NCBI GenBank assembly: GCA_964472945.1
Contig: CAYYNM010000071.1
Location: 1 to 14,516 of the forward strand
Source of the DNA: QPIN01 sp964472945
Lineage (GTDB): Bacteria > Pseudomonadota > Gammaproteobacteria > Methylococcales > Methylomonadaceae
DNA: 14,516 bases
Direction of reading: 5' to 3'
The notes under the pieces were generated by a model that was given only the letters and a program-made list of their open reading frames with translations, was not told where the DNA came from and did not search any database. The position numbers were made by a program, and so were the translations under genes. This document shows positions 7,886 through 14,175 of the stretch, one piece after another; positions within the stretch are counted from its first letter, which is position 1, and each line of letters opens with the position of its first letter.

Positions 7886-8209
7886 CTAAGTTTCGTTAAA
7901 AAATGCCACATTCTGTTGTGTTTTATCGGTAAATTCAGACATTTTTTCATCTGAAATTAACCCATTACGCTTCCATGATGCCAATTTCAAGATTGCAGTG
8001 CTTCGTTTCAAATCATCAAACATAATGGATATTTCTTTGTCTTCTCTATTTATTAATTTCCAGAGTTTGAGATAAGATTCATGTTCTTTTCCTTTGCGAC
8101 TGTTAGAAATATTATCAATTTTATCAAAAATTTGATCACATGAAATACTGAGAATTTCATTTCTCATGTCTCTGATTTTTTTCCAATCACTTTCTGGTAT
8201 ATTTCTCAT
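7886..8209 (-). CDS. Hypothetical small helical protein (107 aa)
   Basis: I cannot name this family with confidence. The 107-aa product is soluble, charged and looks mostly alpha-helical. It has no signal peptide or membrane helix and no recognisable catalytic motif. It has a single cysteine, and the sequence begins MRNIPESDWKKIRDMRNEIL and contains a FDDLKRSTAILKLASWKRNGL segment. The ATG at 8209 is 15 bp downstream of the stop of the CcbP-like gene on the same strand, so the two are almost surely cotranscribed. There is no strong Shine-Dalgarno sequence. A role linked to calcium binding is possible from context only. Hairpins at 7813-7864 may terminate the unit. Confidence 0.6.
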   Translation of the reverse strand: MRNIPESDWKKIRDMRNEILSISCDQIFDKIDNISNSRKGKEHESYLKLWKLINREDKEISIMFDDLKRSTAILKLASWKRNGLISDEKMSEFTDKTQQNVAFFNET

Positions 8210-8224
8210 AAATTTATAACCATT

Positions 8225-8608
8225 TTACCTGTTAGCAAACCAAACAACATATTCTCTTACATACCAGAAATTGTTATTATTCCTTGACGTAACTTCCACG
8301 TCACATAAAGGAACATATCCTGTTTTTTTTGATTCTCTTACTTTTAATATTATTCCACAAGTTTCATCTTCCATTTCAATTTCTATTGCCTTCATAATAT
8401 GGTTAATACTGAATGGTACGTTATTGCTTTCATTTTCTAAAAATGGGTTAAACGTATCATCTTCTTGACGTTCTATCTCAAAAGGAAAAGTGAGATAATC
8501 AGTAAGCCAACTACTCCAATCTCTTTCTTCCCATTCTTCAAATTTTTCATCCCATAGGTCATTGTTATCTTTATCCCACGAAGAGTCATATTTTTTACTG
8601 TTGCTCAT
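8225..8608 (-). CDS. CcbP-like calcium-binding protein
   Basis: The 127-aa protein resembles the CcbP family, first described in Anabaena as a cytoplasmic protein that binds calcium through acidic surface patches. The first 40 residues are very acidic and Trp-rich (WDEKFEEWEERDWSSWL). The family-like FPFEIE segment (about 41-46), an acidic central strand region (about 74-83) and the VPLCDVEV block (about 99-106) follow, with an aromatic end (YVREYVVWFANR). There is no signal peptide. I assign it by resemblance of the pattern, not by an alignment. The start (8608) lies 22 bp from a 56-bp octamer tandem repeat, and only a weak AAGAAA ribosome site is visible. It is the first gene of a two-gene unit with the 107-aa hypothetical. 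Confidence 0.6.
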   Translation of the reverse strand: MSNSKKYDSSWDKDNNDLWDEKFEEWEERDWSSWLTDYLTFPFEIERQEDDTFNPFLENESNNVPFSINHIMKAIEIEMEDETCGIILKVRESKKTGYVPLCDVEVTSRNNNNFWYVREYVVWFANR

Positions 8609-8630
8609 AAATATTTATTTCTTAATATGT

Positions 8631-8686
8631 TGAATTTCTGAATTTCTGAATTTCTGAATTTCTGAGTTTCTGAGTTTCACCGTTGC
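8631..8686. repeat. Octanucleotide tandem repeat, 7 units, upstream of the CcbP-like gene
   Basis: Seven uninterrupted 8-bp units run from 8631 to 8686: five of TGAATTTC followed by two of TGAGTTTC. On the minus strand this is GAAATTCA, ending 22 bp upstream of the CcbP-like start. Because 8 bp is not a multiple of the helical repeat, loss or gain of a unit would change promoter or leader spacing. Such simple repeats are prone to slippage during replication. Confidence 0.95.
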
Positions 8687-8895
8687 ATGTTAGTGCACCT
8701 GAGTCTGGTAACGCCCAGTTCAGTTAATGCTGGCAGATCCTTCTGAGCTTTGAAAACTCATAACAAAGCAGGTGTCTGGTATAAAATGAAATACAATCCT
8801 ACTGATAAAAATAATGCCATATACCCCATTAGAAGAAATCTTACAGTAAACCTAGCGGTATTATTTGTGCCTTCATGGGTAATATATATTTTATA
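8687..8895. other. Non-coding stretch between the tandem repeat and MITE copy B
   Basis: No convincing gene is present in these 209 bp. A 40-codon plus-strand frame (8786-8908) with one hydrophobic segment runs into the element and stops in its terminal repeat. It might be the 5' end of a gene cut by the insertion, but its ribosome site is poor. The promoter of the CcbP-like unit should lie here or in the tandem repeat; no clear -35/-10 pair was found. Confidence 0.35.
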
Positions 8896-9107
8896 CCTGA
8901 ATCCGTGACTTCAATGCAGATAGTAGGGCCCAAGATATTGGTTTCACAGGGGATTTAGTCAGATTATTGCTCCTGCATAATCGACATTCACCACATCCAT
9001 GTGGCTCAAAAAATCTTAGCTTCACCCATAGGTTAAGCGGGTATTTTTTTAACCGCTGTGGAATCAATAGCTTGTGTTCTGTGCCGTAGTGAGGTCACGG
9101 ATTCAGG
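8896..9107. mobile_element. 212-bp MITE-like element with CCTGAATCCGTGAC terminal inverted repeats (copy B)
   Basis: The element is bounded by perfect 14-bp inverted repeats, CCTGAATCCGTGAC at 8896-8909 and GTCACGGATTCAGG at 9094-9107. It has no transposase and contains an internal hairpin (GGTTAA 9031-9036 / TTAACC 9049-9054). Its right 50 bp recur at 1-50. The flanks (TTATA on the left, ATTAA on the right) do not form a clear target duplication, suggesting a deletion at or after insertion. It interrupts the permease gene reading in from the right, and supplies that gene's last 24 codons and stop. The mobilising transposase, if any, is not in the window. Confidence 0.75.
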
Positions 9108-9434
9108 ATTAAGTGATAATGTAAGTGGGACAATAACGATTAAAGCAATATCATTTGTTACCAACATGGACAAGAAAAAGGTTGTGACCACCAGCTTTAA
9201 TGGTATGGCTTTCCCCTTTTCTATACTTTGGGCGATTTTTAATATAACCCCACTTTTCTGCAAACCATTAACGGCAATAAACAGCACAAACAAGATGAAC
9301 AACACCTGCATTTCCTGGATTGAATAGACCGGAAAATGCTTTGCATAAAAAGCAGTCGAAACCAATCCTGCACCAGACGCAATCAGTAGCCATTCTTTTA
9401 GGATAAAATCAATAAATGTTACTTGAGCTTTCAA
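9033..9434 (-). pseudogene. N-terminal fragment of an ArsB/NhaD/SLC13-like permease, truncated by the MITE
   Basis: The first 109 codons (9434-9108) encode the N-terminus of an ion-transporter-superfamily permease. There are membrane helices at about residues 14-28, 41-62 and 79-104, and a VTNDIALIVIVPLTL segment typical of ArsB, NhaD and SLC13 relatives, whose TND motif lies in the transport core. Full-length members have over 400 residues. At 9107 the frame enters the mobile element, and the last 24 residues (PESVTSLRHRTQ onward) are element DNA read by chance. The start is a TTG at 9434 with AGGA six bases upstream. It follows the exported-protein gene by 33 bp on the same strand, so the two probably formed an operon. 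The substrate cannot be told. No remaining part of the gene is seen beyond the element. Confidence 0.8.
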
Positions 9435-9467
9435 TAAAATTCCTGTTGTCCTCGTTATATTAGGAAA

Positions 9468-10400
9468 TTATAAGGCGGCTTTTTTTCGGTTATAAAAAAA
9501 GTAAGCTAACCCGGCCGCTATTAAAAAGGCAGTAATAGGAAGTATATTGTTAGAATTGTTTGCTGTTTTTATAGTGTTAGGGAACCTGAATTTGGTTAAA
9601 ACACCCAAGCCTGAATCATTAATATCAATAGTAATAGAGTTTGCATTCAACCCTATTAACTGTACCTCTCCACCATCAAAAGCCTTATAGTTTTTTGACC
9701 TATTTTCGGTAAAGTTAGGATAAATAGGCGTTGATGAAAAAATAGCTTTAGAACCTAGTGTATTTGCTATTTCAACTTCTAATTGTTGAGTTGATTTGCC
9801 TTTGGTTGATATAACGGTTGGGGTATCTTTATTAATAGTAATGGTAATAGTGCCTCCAGCCGTTTGTTGTTTTATATCAGAGGCAAAATCTCTAACATAC
9901 TCAACCGCAGCAGAATAAACAAGATTGATAGAAATATCGACTGCAGCTGTGGAAAAACTTTTTTCAGGAATACGGTAACTTAAGGCTTGATTTGTATAGT
10001 CTCGAGTAGTGATTCTATCAATTACAAAACCAGCCTTATTGAAGATAATAAACTCAGGTTTATCTTGATTTACTTCAGTAGTAGCACCTCGGTCACTAGG
10101 AGCTTCTGTTTTAATAGCGGCACTCAGTGCACCGGCCACCTTTTTGGATACTTCAATAGCGGTGAGTGGCTTTTTTGCGTGAGTCCCTTTTATAAAGGCT
10201 AAGCCATTTGCCTTATTAAAATTTATTCCTACTTTTTGCCAGGAAACCATAGAAGAAAAAGATGTTTCAATTGCTCTTTTGGGTGTGCTGGTTTGTATAA
10301 TCAGCTGGTCTGTCTTTTCTGGGTCAGCTAGGCCGATTGATGGAAGCCCTAAAATACAGCTAAGAAGCAAGCTTCGGTTTAAGGTTTTTGTTGTTATCAT
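9468..10400 (-). CDS. Exported protein with signal peptide and LPxTA-like C-terminal membrane anchor; function unknown
   Basis: I do not recognise the family. The 310-aa product starts with a Sec signal peptide (basic start, LLLSCILGLPSIG core, probable cleavage after Ala25 in GLA-DP). The middle is a predicted beta-rich exported region with many Thr, Ile and Val residues, for example GGTITITINKDTPTVIS and NANSITIDINDSGLG. The C-terminus is tripartite: LPITA (287-291), a short hydrophobic stretch to about 303, and a basic tail (RKKAAL). That layout resembles sortase or GlyGly/PEP-CTERM-type sorting signals, though no sorting enzyme is in the window. The ATG at 10400 has a good GAGGAC ribosome site 7 bases upstream. 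The truncated permease gene follows 33 bp downstream. A cell-surface or periplasm-facing anchored protein is inferred. Confidence 0.75.
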   Translation of the reverse strand: MITTKTLNRSLLLSCILGLPSIGLADPEKTDQLIIQTSTPKRAIETSFSSMVSWQKVGINFNKANGLAFIKGTHAKKPLTAIEVSKKVAGALSAAIKTEAPSDRGATTEVNQDKPEFIIFNKAGFVIDRITTRDYTNQALSYRIPEKSFSTAAVDISINLVYSAAVEYVRDFASDIKQQTAGGTITITINKDTPTVISTKGKSTQQLEVEIANTLGSKAIFSSTPIYPNFTENRSKNYKAFDGGEVQLIGLNANSITIDINDSGLGVLTKFRFPNTIKTANNSNNILPITAFLIAAGLAYFFYNRKKAAL

Positions 10401-10590
10401 TTTTTGTCCTCAAAGTGTTGCCTCAGCGTATCATAATTAGTTGTGATTGAAAGCTTAAAATTTGAAGTGATTTGAAATAATAAATACTCTGTTCTCAAGC
10501 ATAAAAAAGCGTAGAATATGCACCCTTTAAAATAATTCACATATTAATAGATTTAAAGATTAATTAATATGCTTCTATTCGGAATAAAAC
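10401..10590. other. AT-rich divergent promoter region between the exported-protein gene and ybiT
   Basis: This 190-bp spacer separates two diverging genes and must carry both promoters. A possible plus-strand pair, TTGAAG (about 10458) with 17 bp to TACTCT, is weak. No repeat or small gene was seen. Confidence 0.35.
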
Positions 10591-12180
10591 ATGCTTGCAA
10601 CCGCAAATATTACAATGCAATTTGGCGCTAAGCCATTATTTGAAGACGTTTCTGTTAAATTTGGTAATGGTAATCGTTACGGATTAATTGGTGCGAATGG
10701 TTGTGGTAAATCTACCTTTATGAAAATTTTAGGGGGTGACTTGGAGCCTTCAGCAGGTAATGTCTCAAAAAACCCTCATGAACGTATTGGTAAGTTAAAA
10801 CAAGATCAATTCGCTTATGAAAAATATGCAGTCATTGATACCGTTATTATGGGGCATGATAAATTATGGGCAGTAAAATCTGAGCGTGATGCAATATATG
10901 CCAACCCAGAAATGTCTGAAGAGGATGGTATGAGGGCGGCAGAACTTGAGTCTGAATTTGCTGAAATGGATGGTTACACGGCTGAAGCGAGAGCCGGCGA
11001 ACTGTTATCTGGAGTAGGCATTAATGTAGAACAGCATTACGGCCTTATGAGTGAGGTGGCACCCGGTTGGAAATTACGTGTACTGCTGGCACAAGCTTTG
11101 TTTTCCGAACCCGATATTATGTTGTTGGATGAGCCCACCAACAATCTTGATATTAATGCTATTCGTTGGTTAGAAAGCGTATTGAATGAGCGCAACTGCA
11201 CCATGGTTATTATTTCGCATGATAGACATTTTTTAAATAGTGTTTGTACCCATATGGCTGATTTAGATTATGGAGAAATAAGAGTTTTTCCGGGGTCGTA
11301 CGATGATTATATGACAGCAGCAACACAGGCTCTTGAAAGCATACAATCAGAAAATGCTAAAAAGAAAGCACAAATTTCAGAGCTTAAAGCATTTGTGAGC
11401 CGGTTTTCAGCTAATGCATCAAAATCTAAACAGGCAACTTCTCGGGCAAAACAGTTAGAAAAAATTAATTTAGCTGAAATAAAGCCTTCAAGTCGTCAAA
11501 ACCCTTTTATTCGGTTTGAGCAAGATAAAAAACTACATCGTTTAGCCCTTGAAGTAGAAGGTTTAGCTAAAAGTTATGAGACTGAGCTTTTTAAAGATCT
11601 TAATTTAATGATTGAAGTAGGGGAGCGAGTTGCTATTATTGGTCCAAATGGTATCGGTAAAACAACACTGTTAAAATGTTTGATGGGTGAAGTGTTACCT
11701 TCAGCTGGTTTTGTAAAGTGGTCAGAAAATGCCGATATTAGTTATTGTGCACAAGATCATGCTGCTGATTTTGCAGCTAATGAGGCATTAATTCCCTGGA
11801 TGGAACAGTGGCGCAAACCAAGTGATGACGACCAAAAGATTAGGGGGACGCTTGGACGCTTACTATTTTCTCAGGATGACCTTGATAAGAAGGTAGGGGT
11901 GCTTTCAGGGGGTGAAAAAGGCCGGATGATTTTTGGTAAGCTAATGCTTCAGCGTGCTAATATTATGCTATTAGATGAGCCAACTAACCATCTGGATATG
12001 GAATCAATTGAGTCACTTAACTTAGCCTTAGAAAATTATCCCGGCACATTAATTTTTGTTAGCCATGACAGAGAATTTGTTTCATCACTCGCCACAAGGG
12101 TGTTGGAAATAACGCCAACAGGTATTGTAGATTTTCGTGGAACTTATGAAGATTACTTGACTAGCCAAAAACTTAGCTAA
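10591..12180 (+). CDS. ybiT: ABC-F family ATPase YbiT
   Basis: YbiT is a soluble ABC-F protein with two ATPase domains and no membrane segment; ABC-F proteins bind the ribosome and modulate translation. The 529-aa product is close to E. coli YbiT in length and is alike throughout. The first domain has Walker A GANGCGKST (34-42), the YbiT-type degenerate signature SEVAPG (154-159) in place of LSGGE, and Walker B LLDEPTNNLD (178-187). A charged interdomain linker (about 245-320) carries SRFSANASKSKQATSRAKQL. The second domain has Walker A GPNGIGKTT (351-359), LSGGEKGRM (438-446) and LLDEPTNHLD (460-469, catalytic Glu464). Walker A1 has Cys38 where E. coli has Ser. The ATG is preceded by GGA with 8-nt spacing. 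It stands alone, with merR starting 86 bp later on the same strand and no clear terminator between. Confidence 0.95.
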   Translation: MLATANITMQFGAKPLFEDVSVKFGNGNRYGLIGANGCGKSTFMKILGGDLEPSAGNVSKNPHERIGKLKQDQFAYEKYAVIDTVIMGHDKLWAVKSERDAIYANPEMSEEDGMRAAELESEFAEMDGYTAEARAGELLSGVGINVEQHYGLMSEVAPGWKLRVLLAQALFSEPDIMLLDEPTNNLDINAIRWLESVLNERNCTMVIISHDRHFLNSVCTHMADLDYGEIRVFPGSYDDYMTAATQALESIQSENAKKKAQISELKAFVSRFSANASKSKQATSRAKQLEKINLAEIKPSSRQNPFIRFEQDKKLHRLALEVEGLAKSYETELFKDLNLMIEVGERVAIIGPNGIGKTTLLKCLMGEVLPSAGFVKWSENADISYCAQDHAADFAANEALIPWMEQWRKPSDDDQKIRGTLGRLLFSQDDLDKKVGVLSGGEKGRMIFGKLMLQRANIMLLDEPTNHLDMESIESLNLALENYPGTLIFVSHDREFVSSLATRVLEITPTGIVDFRGTYEDYLTSQKLS

Positions 12181-12266
12181 GGAACAGGCACGAAATAACT
12201 TGAGCAATTGGCTTGTTTGTTCTGTTTTTAGGGTTATCAAATACTAAGGTAATAAATGAGAAAGGT

Positions 12267-12671
12267 ATGACTCTGACAATCGGTAAATTAGCTAAACAAG
12301 CAAATGTAACAATTGAAACTATCCGCTATTATCAACGTAAGGGTTTATTGACGGAGCCTGAAAAACCAGTTATTGGGTATCGACAATATCCAATAGAAGC
12401 GATTACACGGATTAAATTTATTAAACGTGCCCAACAATCTGGTTTTACCTTAAAGGAAGTCGCAGAATTATTATCTTTGGATGGTGAGCATTGCGAAGAT
12501 GTGCAAAAAATGGCTGAACAAAAGCGCCAACAAATTGATGAACAATTAAGAGACCTAACAGCACTTCGTAATGTTCTTGATAGCTTAGTTAAGGGTTGCC
12601 AACAAGATAAATCGACCCAACACTGCTCCCTTATTGATGCACTTTCCCATCAGGAAAATACTCACTCCTGA
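12267..12671 (+). CDS. merR: Mercuric resistance regulator MerR
   Basis: MerR binds the mer promoter as a dimer, represses it without mercury and untwists it to activate transcription when Hg(II) is bound. The N-terminal winged helix-turn-helix is typical (LTIGKLAKQANVTIETIRYY). The three mercury ligands are present as Cys76, Cys111 and Cys120, with the same 35- and 9-residue spacing as Cys82, Cys117 and Cys126 of Tn501 MerR, in the contexts HCEDV, KGCQQ and HCSLIDAL. I chose the ATG at 12267 (134 aa), which begins at the family N-terminus; the open frame extends 18 codons upstream without family similarity. Unlike Tn21/Tn501, merR is on the same strand as merT, and its operator lies after the gene, so it does not obviously autoregulate. 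Confidence 0.93.
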   Translation: MTLTIGKLAKQANVTIETIRYYQRKGLLTEPEKPVIGYRQYPIEAITRIKFIKRAQQSGFTLKEVAELLSLDGEHCEDVQKMAEQKRQQIDEQLRDLTALRNVLDSLVKGCQQDKSTQHCSLIDALSHQENTHS

Positions 12672-12926
12672 ATACTCCCAAAATTGTTATAAACTTCTCT
12701 TCATCCTACCCATATTTTGTAGCTAGTGCTCCTTATGAACCACAGTTTATGGTTGTAGAGCAGACTTCAGTCCGCAATAGTCAAAAATGGCCTAAAGACC
12801 GTGTAAAAAGTCTTAGCCTTCAGTTTTGTTTGTATATAGTCAGATTTACCTTTTATCAAGTTATAAATCTAAAACTTGTTCAGTTTTCCTGTTGATTAAA
12901 AAATCAAAAATAATGTAAAAAAATTC
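12672..12926. other. Non-coding stretch with small hairpins between merR and the mer promoter
   Basis: No gene is seen. Two small inverted repeats stand out: AACCA/TGGTT (about 12739-12755) and the near-perfect palindrome GCAGACTTCAGTCCGC (12760-12775), which looks like a dispersed genomic repeat. The segment just before the promoter is very AT-rich (around 12895-12926). Confidence 0.4.
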
Positions 12927-12958
12927 TTGACTCTGTTCTATAGAACATGATTTAGAAT
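12927..12958 (+). promoter_or_regulatory. MerR-type operator/promoter for merTP(A)
   Basis: The -35 box TTGACT (12927-12932) is followed after one base by a perfect 14-bp dyad TGTTCTATAGAACA (12934-12947), and then by a -10 box read as TTAGAA (19-bp spacer) or TAGAAT (12953-12958, 20-bp spacer). A dyad inside an overlong 19-20 bp spacer is the hallmark of MerR-family promoters; Tn501 has TTGACT, a dyad and a 19-bp spacer. It points towards merT, but merT begins about 500 bp downstream. Confidence 0.8.
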
Positions 12959-13128
12959 TTGTCCCATGTATAGATCCCTAACGCATAAGTATCTACATAA
13001 TTTTTTATAGCTAAACACATTAAGTTACATTGAGATTTAGCCCCCTCTTCCTCCGAAGAAGGCTTTTAGACTATTGTAGCAACCTATGTCTCTAAAGATT
13101 AGGAATACAAAAACGTACCTGATTACCC

Positions 13129-13237
13129 ATAAGTCTCAGCTAAATTCAGAAGAAATATGGCTTTTTCTCTTAGCCCTCCCTTGCTGGAGAGAGCTAAAAG
13201 CAAGATTTTTGTAGATTAAGTATTGGCAGAGACTTAT
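13129..13237. repeat. 109-bp inverted-repeat module
   Basis: Perfect 9-bp arms ATAAGTCTC (13129-13137) and GAGACTTAT (13229-13237) enclose a further imperfect stem, CTCTTAGC (from about 13168) against GCTAAAAG (near 13193-13201), with CTCC/GGAG inside. The nested layout is typical of small non-autonomous repeats. There is no coding capacity. Confidence 0.6.
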
Positions 13238-13258
13238 AAGTAGGCAGGCATAATAAAC

Positions 13259-13365
13259 TTAACAATTTATTTTCGTCATTCCCGAGTGTTCTTATCGGGA
13301 ATCTACTGTGTAGGTCAGATGGATTCCTGCTAAGAGCACGCAGGAATGACAGTTGTTTTTGTTAA
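13259..13365. repeat. Double-hairpin REP-like element with outer inverted repeats
   Basis: The outer arms are TTAACAA (13259-13265) and TTGTTAA (13359-13365). Inside, GTCATTCC (13275-13282) pairs with GGAATGAC (13343-13350). Two separate hairpins can also form: ATTCCCGA/TCGGGAAT (13278-13302) and ATTCCTGC/GCAGGAAT (13323-13347). The GTCATTCC...GGAATGAC layout is that of a common class of dispersed bacterial intergenic repeats. Confidence 0.75.
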
Positions 13366-13387
13366 ATTAATTTTACGTGGGTACTTA

Positions 13388-13418
13388 CCTGAATCCGTGA
13401 CTCCAATGCGGATTCAGG
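13388..13418. repeat. 31-bp minimal CCTGAATCC palindrome (copy C)
   Basis: CCTGAATCCG (13388-13397) and CGGATTCAGG (13409-13418) form a perfect 10-bp inverted repeat around 11 bases. The first 24 or so bases match the left end of copy B (8896 onward) with only a few changes. TTA flanks it directly on both sides (13385-13387 and 13419-13421), a possible 3-bp target duplication. Confidence 0.75.
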
Positions 13419-13461
13419 TTATACGTAATCAGGAAAAATTATTTATATTTGGGAGATCAAA

Positions 13462-13827
13462 ATGGCACAAAAACAAGAACCCAACGAAAAAACCAGACCT
13501 TGGCTCGGCATAGGTGCTGTACTCGCTGCTATAGGTGCATCTGCCTGTTGTGTAGGCCCCTTATTACTTTTATCCTTGGGCTTTGGCGGTGCATGGATGA
13601 GTACTCTCACTTCTATGGAGGCGGTTAGGCCCCTCTTTTTTGCACTGACTTTATTATTTATCTGGATGGGATTTATGAAGCTTTATCTATCTGATAATGA
13701 TTGCAAAGAGGGTGATGTTTGCGCTGCAACTAAAGTACAACGAAATCAAAAAATAATTTTCTGGACTGGTTCAGTCGGCTTATTGGCATTACTGACCTTT
13801 CCTTGGTATGCCGTTTATATTCTTTAA
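13462..13827 (+). CDS. merT: Mercuric ion transporter MerT
   Basis: MerT is the inner-membrane protein that takes Hg(II) from periplasmic MerP and passes it to the cytoplasm, where MerA reduces it. The 121-aa product has three membrane helices (about 15-40, 57-76 and 98-119). It keeps both cysteine pairs: Cys29-Cys30 in the first helix (GASACCVGP), which receives mercury, and Cys81/Cys87 in the cytoplasmic loop (DCKEGDVC). The ATG at 13462 follows GGGAG with 6-nt spacing. merP starts 10 nt after its stop, so the two are cotranscribed. It appears intact, in contrast to merA downstream. The mer promoter lies about 500 bp upstream across repeats. Confidence 0.95.
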   Translation: MAQKQEPNEKTRPWLGIGAVLAAIGASACCVGPLLLLSLGFGGAWMSTLTSMEAVRPLFFALTLLFIWMGFMKLYLSDNDCKEGDVCAATKVQRNQKIIFWTGSVGLLALLTFPWYAVYIL

Positions 13828-13837
13828 TGGAGAAAAA

Positions 13838-14161
13838 ATGAAAAATTTTAAAATACTATTAATTGTATTAAGTTTAATGGCTAGTTTTGTTTCCACACAA
13901 ACCGTTCAAGCTAAACCCACAGAACAAACACAAAGTAACATTCAAAATGTGATTCTTGATATGCAAAATATGACGTGTGCTATGTGCCCTATTACGATTA
14001 GAAGGGCGTTACAAGGTGTTGAGGGAGTGCAGAGTGCGAAGGTTGACTTTTCCAGTAAAACAGCCAATGTCACCTTTAATCCGAAGAAAACTAATATAGA
14101 GGCTTTAATTAAAACAACCACAAATGTGGGTTACCCCGCGACTGTTCTCTCAGAAAAATAA
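13838..14161 (+). CDS. merP: Periplasmic mercury-binding protein MerP
   Basis: MerP is a small periplasmic heavy-metal-associated (HMA) protein that binds Hg(II) through two cysteines and hands it to MerT. I chose the ATG at 13838, which has TGGAG 5-6 bases upstream and starts a Sec signal peptide (MKNFKILLIVLSLMASFVS...VQA, cleavage after Ala25). The mature part is one HMA domain with MTCAMCP (Cys47, Cys50) and a normal ferredoxin-like pattern ending at VGYPATV. At 107 aa it is slightly longer than classic MerP (about 91 aa) because of a Gln/Thr-rich spacer after the signal. The frame stays open 10 codons upstream inside merT, which is not a plausible start. Confidence 0.94.
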   Translation: MKNFKILLIVLSLMASFVSTQTVQAKPTEQTQSNIQNVILDMQNMTCAMCPITIRRALQGVEGVQSAKVDFSSKTANVTFNPKKTNIEALIKTTTNVGYPATVLSEK

Positions 14162-14175
14162 ACCAAGGAACATTT

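Larger units (their letters stand above)
12961..13461. other. Repeat-loaded leader between the mer promoter and merT
   Basis: These 501 bp lack a gene but hold at least three palindromic modules (13129-13237, 13259-13365 and 13388-13418). A normal mer leader is a few tens of bases, so the region looks like an accumulation of small mobile repeats in a permissive site. The transcript from the mer promoter would carry several strong hairpins before merT. Confidence 0.6.

Noticed and set aside
8631..8686. Considered as a CRISPR or spacer-repeat array.
   Set aside because: The units are 8 bp and directly adjacent with no spacers; it is a simple tandem repeat.
8690..8785. A possible integron attC-like site (GTTAGTGC, CATAACAAAGC and a CACCTG/CAGGTG pair).
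   Set aside because: The core-site consensus and the long bottom-strand pairing do not fit, and no integrase or cassette array is present.
8786..8908. A 40-codon plus-strand ORF (starting MKYNPTDKNN) with one hydrophobic segment that ends in the left terminal repeat of copy B.
   Set aside because: The ribosome site is poor, no family is recognised, and its stop lies in element DNA. It could be a truncated gene start, but the evidence is too thin to call a CDS.
8896..9107. Considered as the remnant of a transposase gene, because the tail SLRHRTQAIDST reads open in the permease frame.
   Set aside because: No transposase motif is present, and the open frame is short and explained by chance through a 212-bp inverted-repeat element.
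9058..9327. An 89-aa plus-strand ORF beginning in the element.
   Set aside because: It lies antisense to the permease fragment, which has clear membrane helices and family motifs. The plus-strand reading is a shadow.
12181..12240. A terminator after ybiT (GAACA...TGTTC followed by a T-run).
   Set aside because: The stem is only 5 bp and the loop is over 30 nt, so it is not convincing.
12213..12266. An upstream 18-codon extension of merR.
   Set aside because: The extension has no similarity to MerR N-termini, while the ATG at 12267 begins exactly at the family helix-turn-helix.
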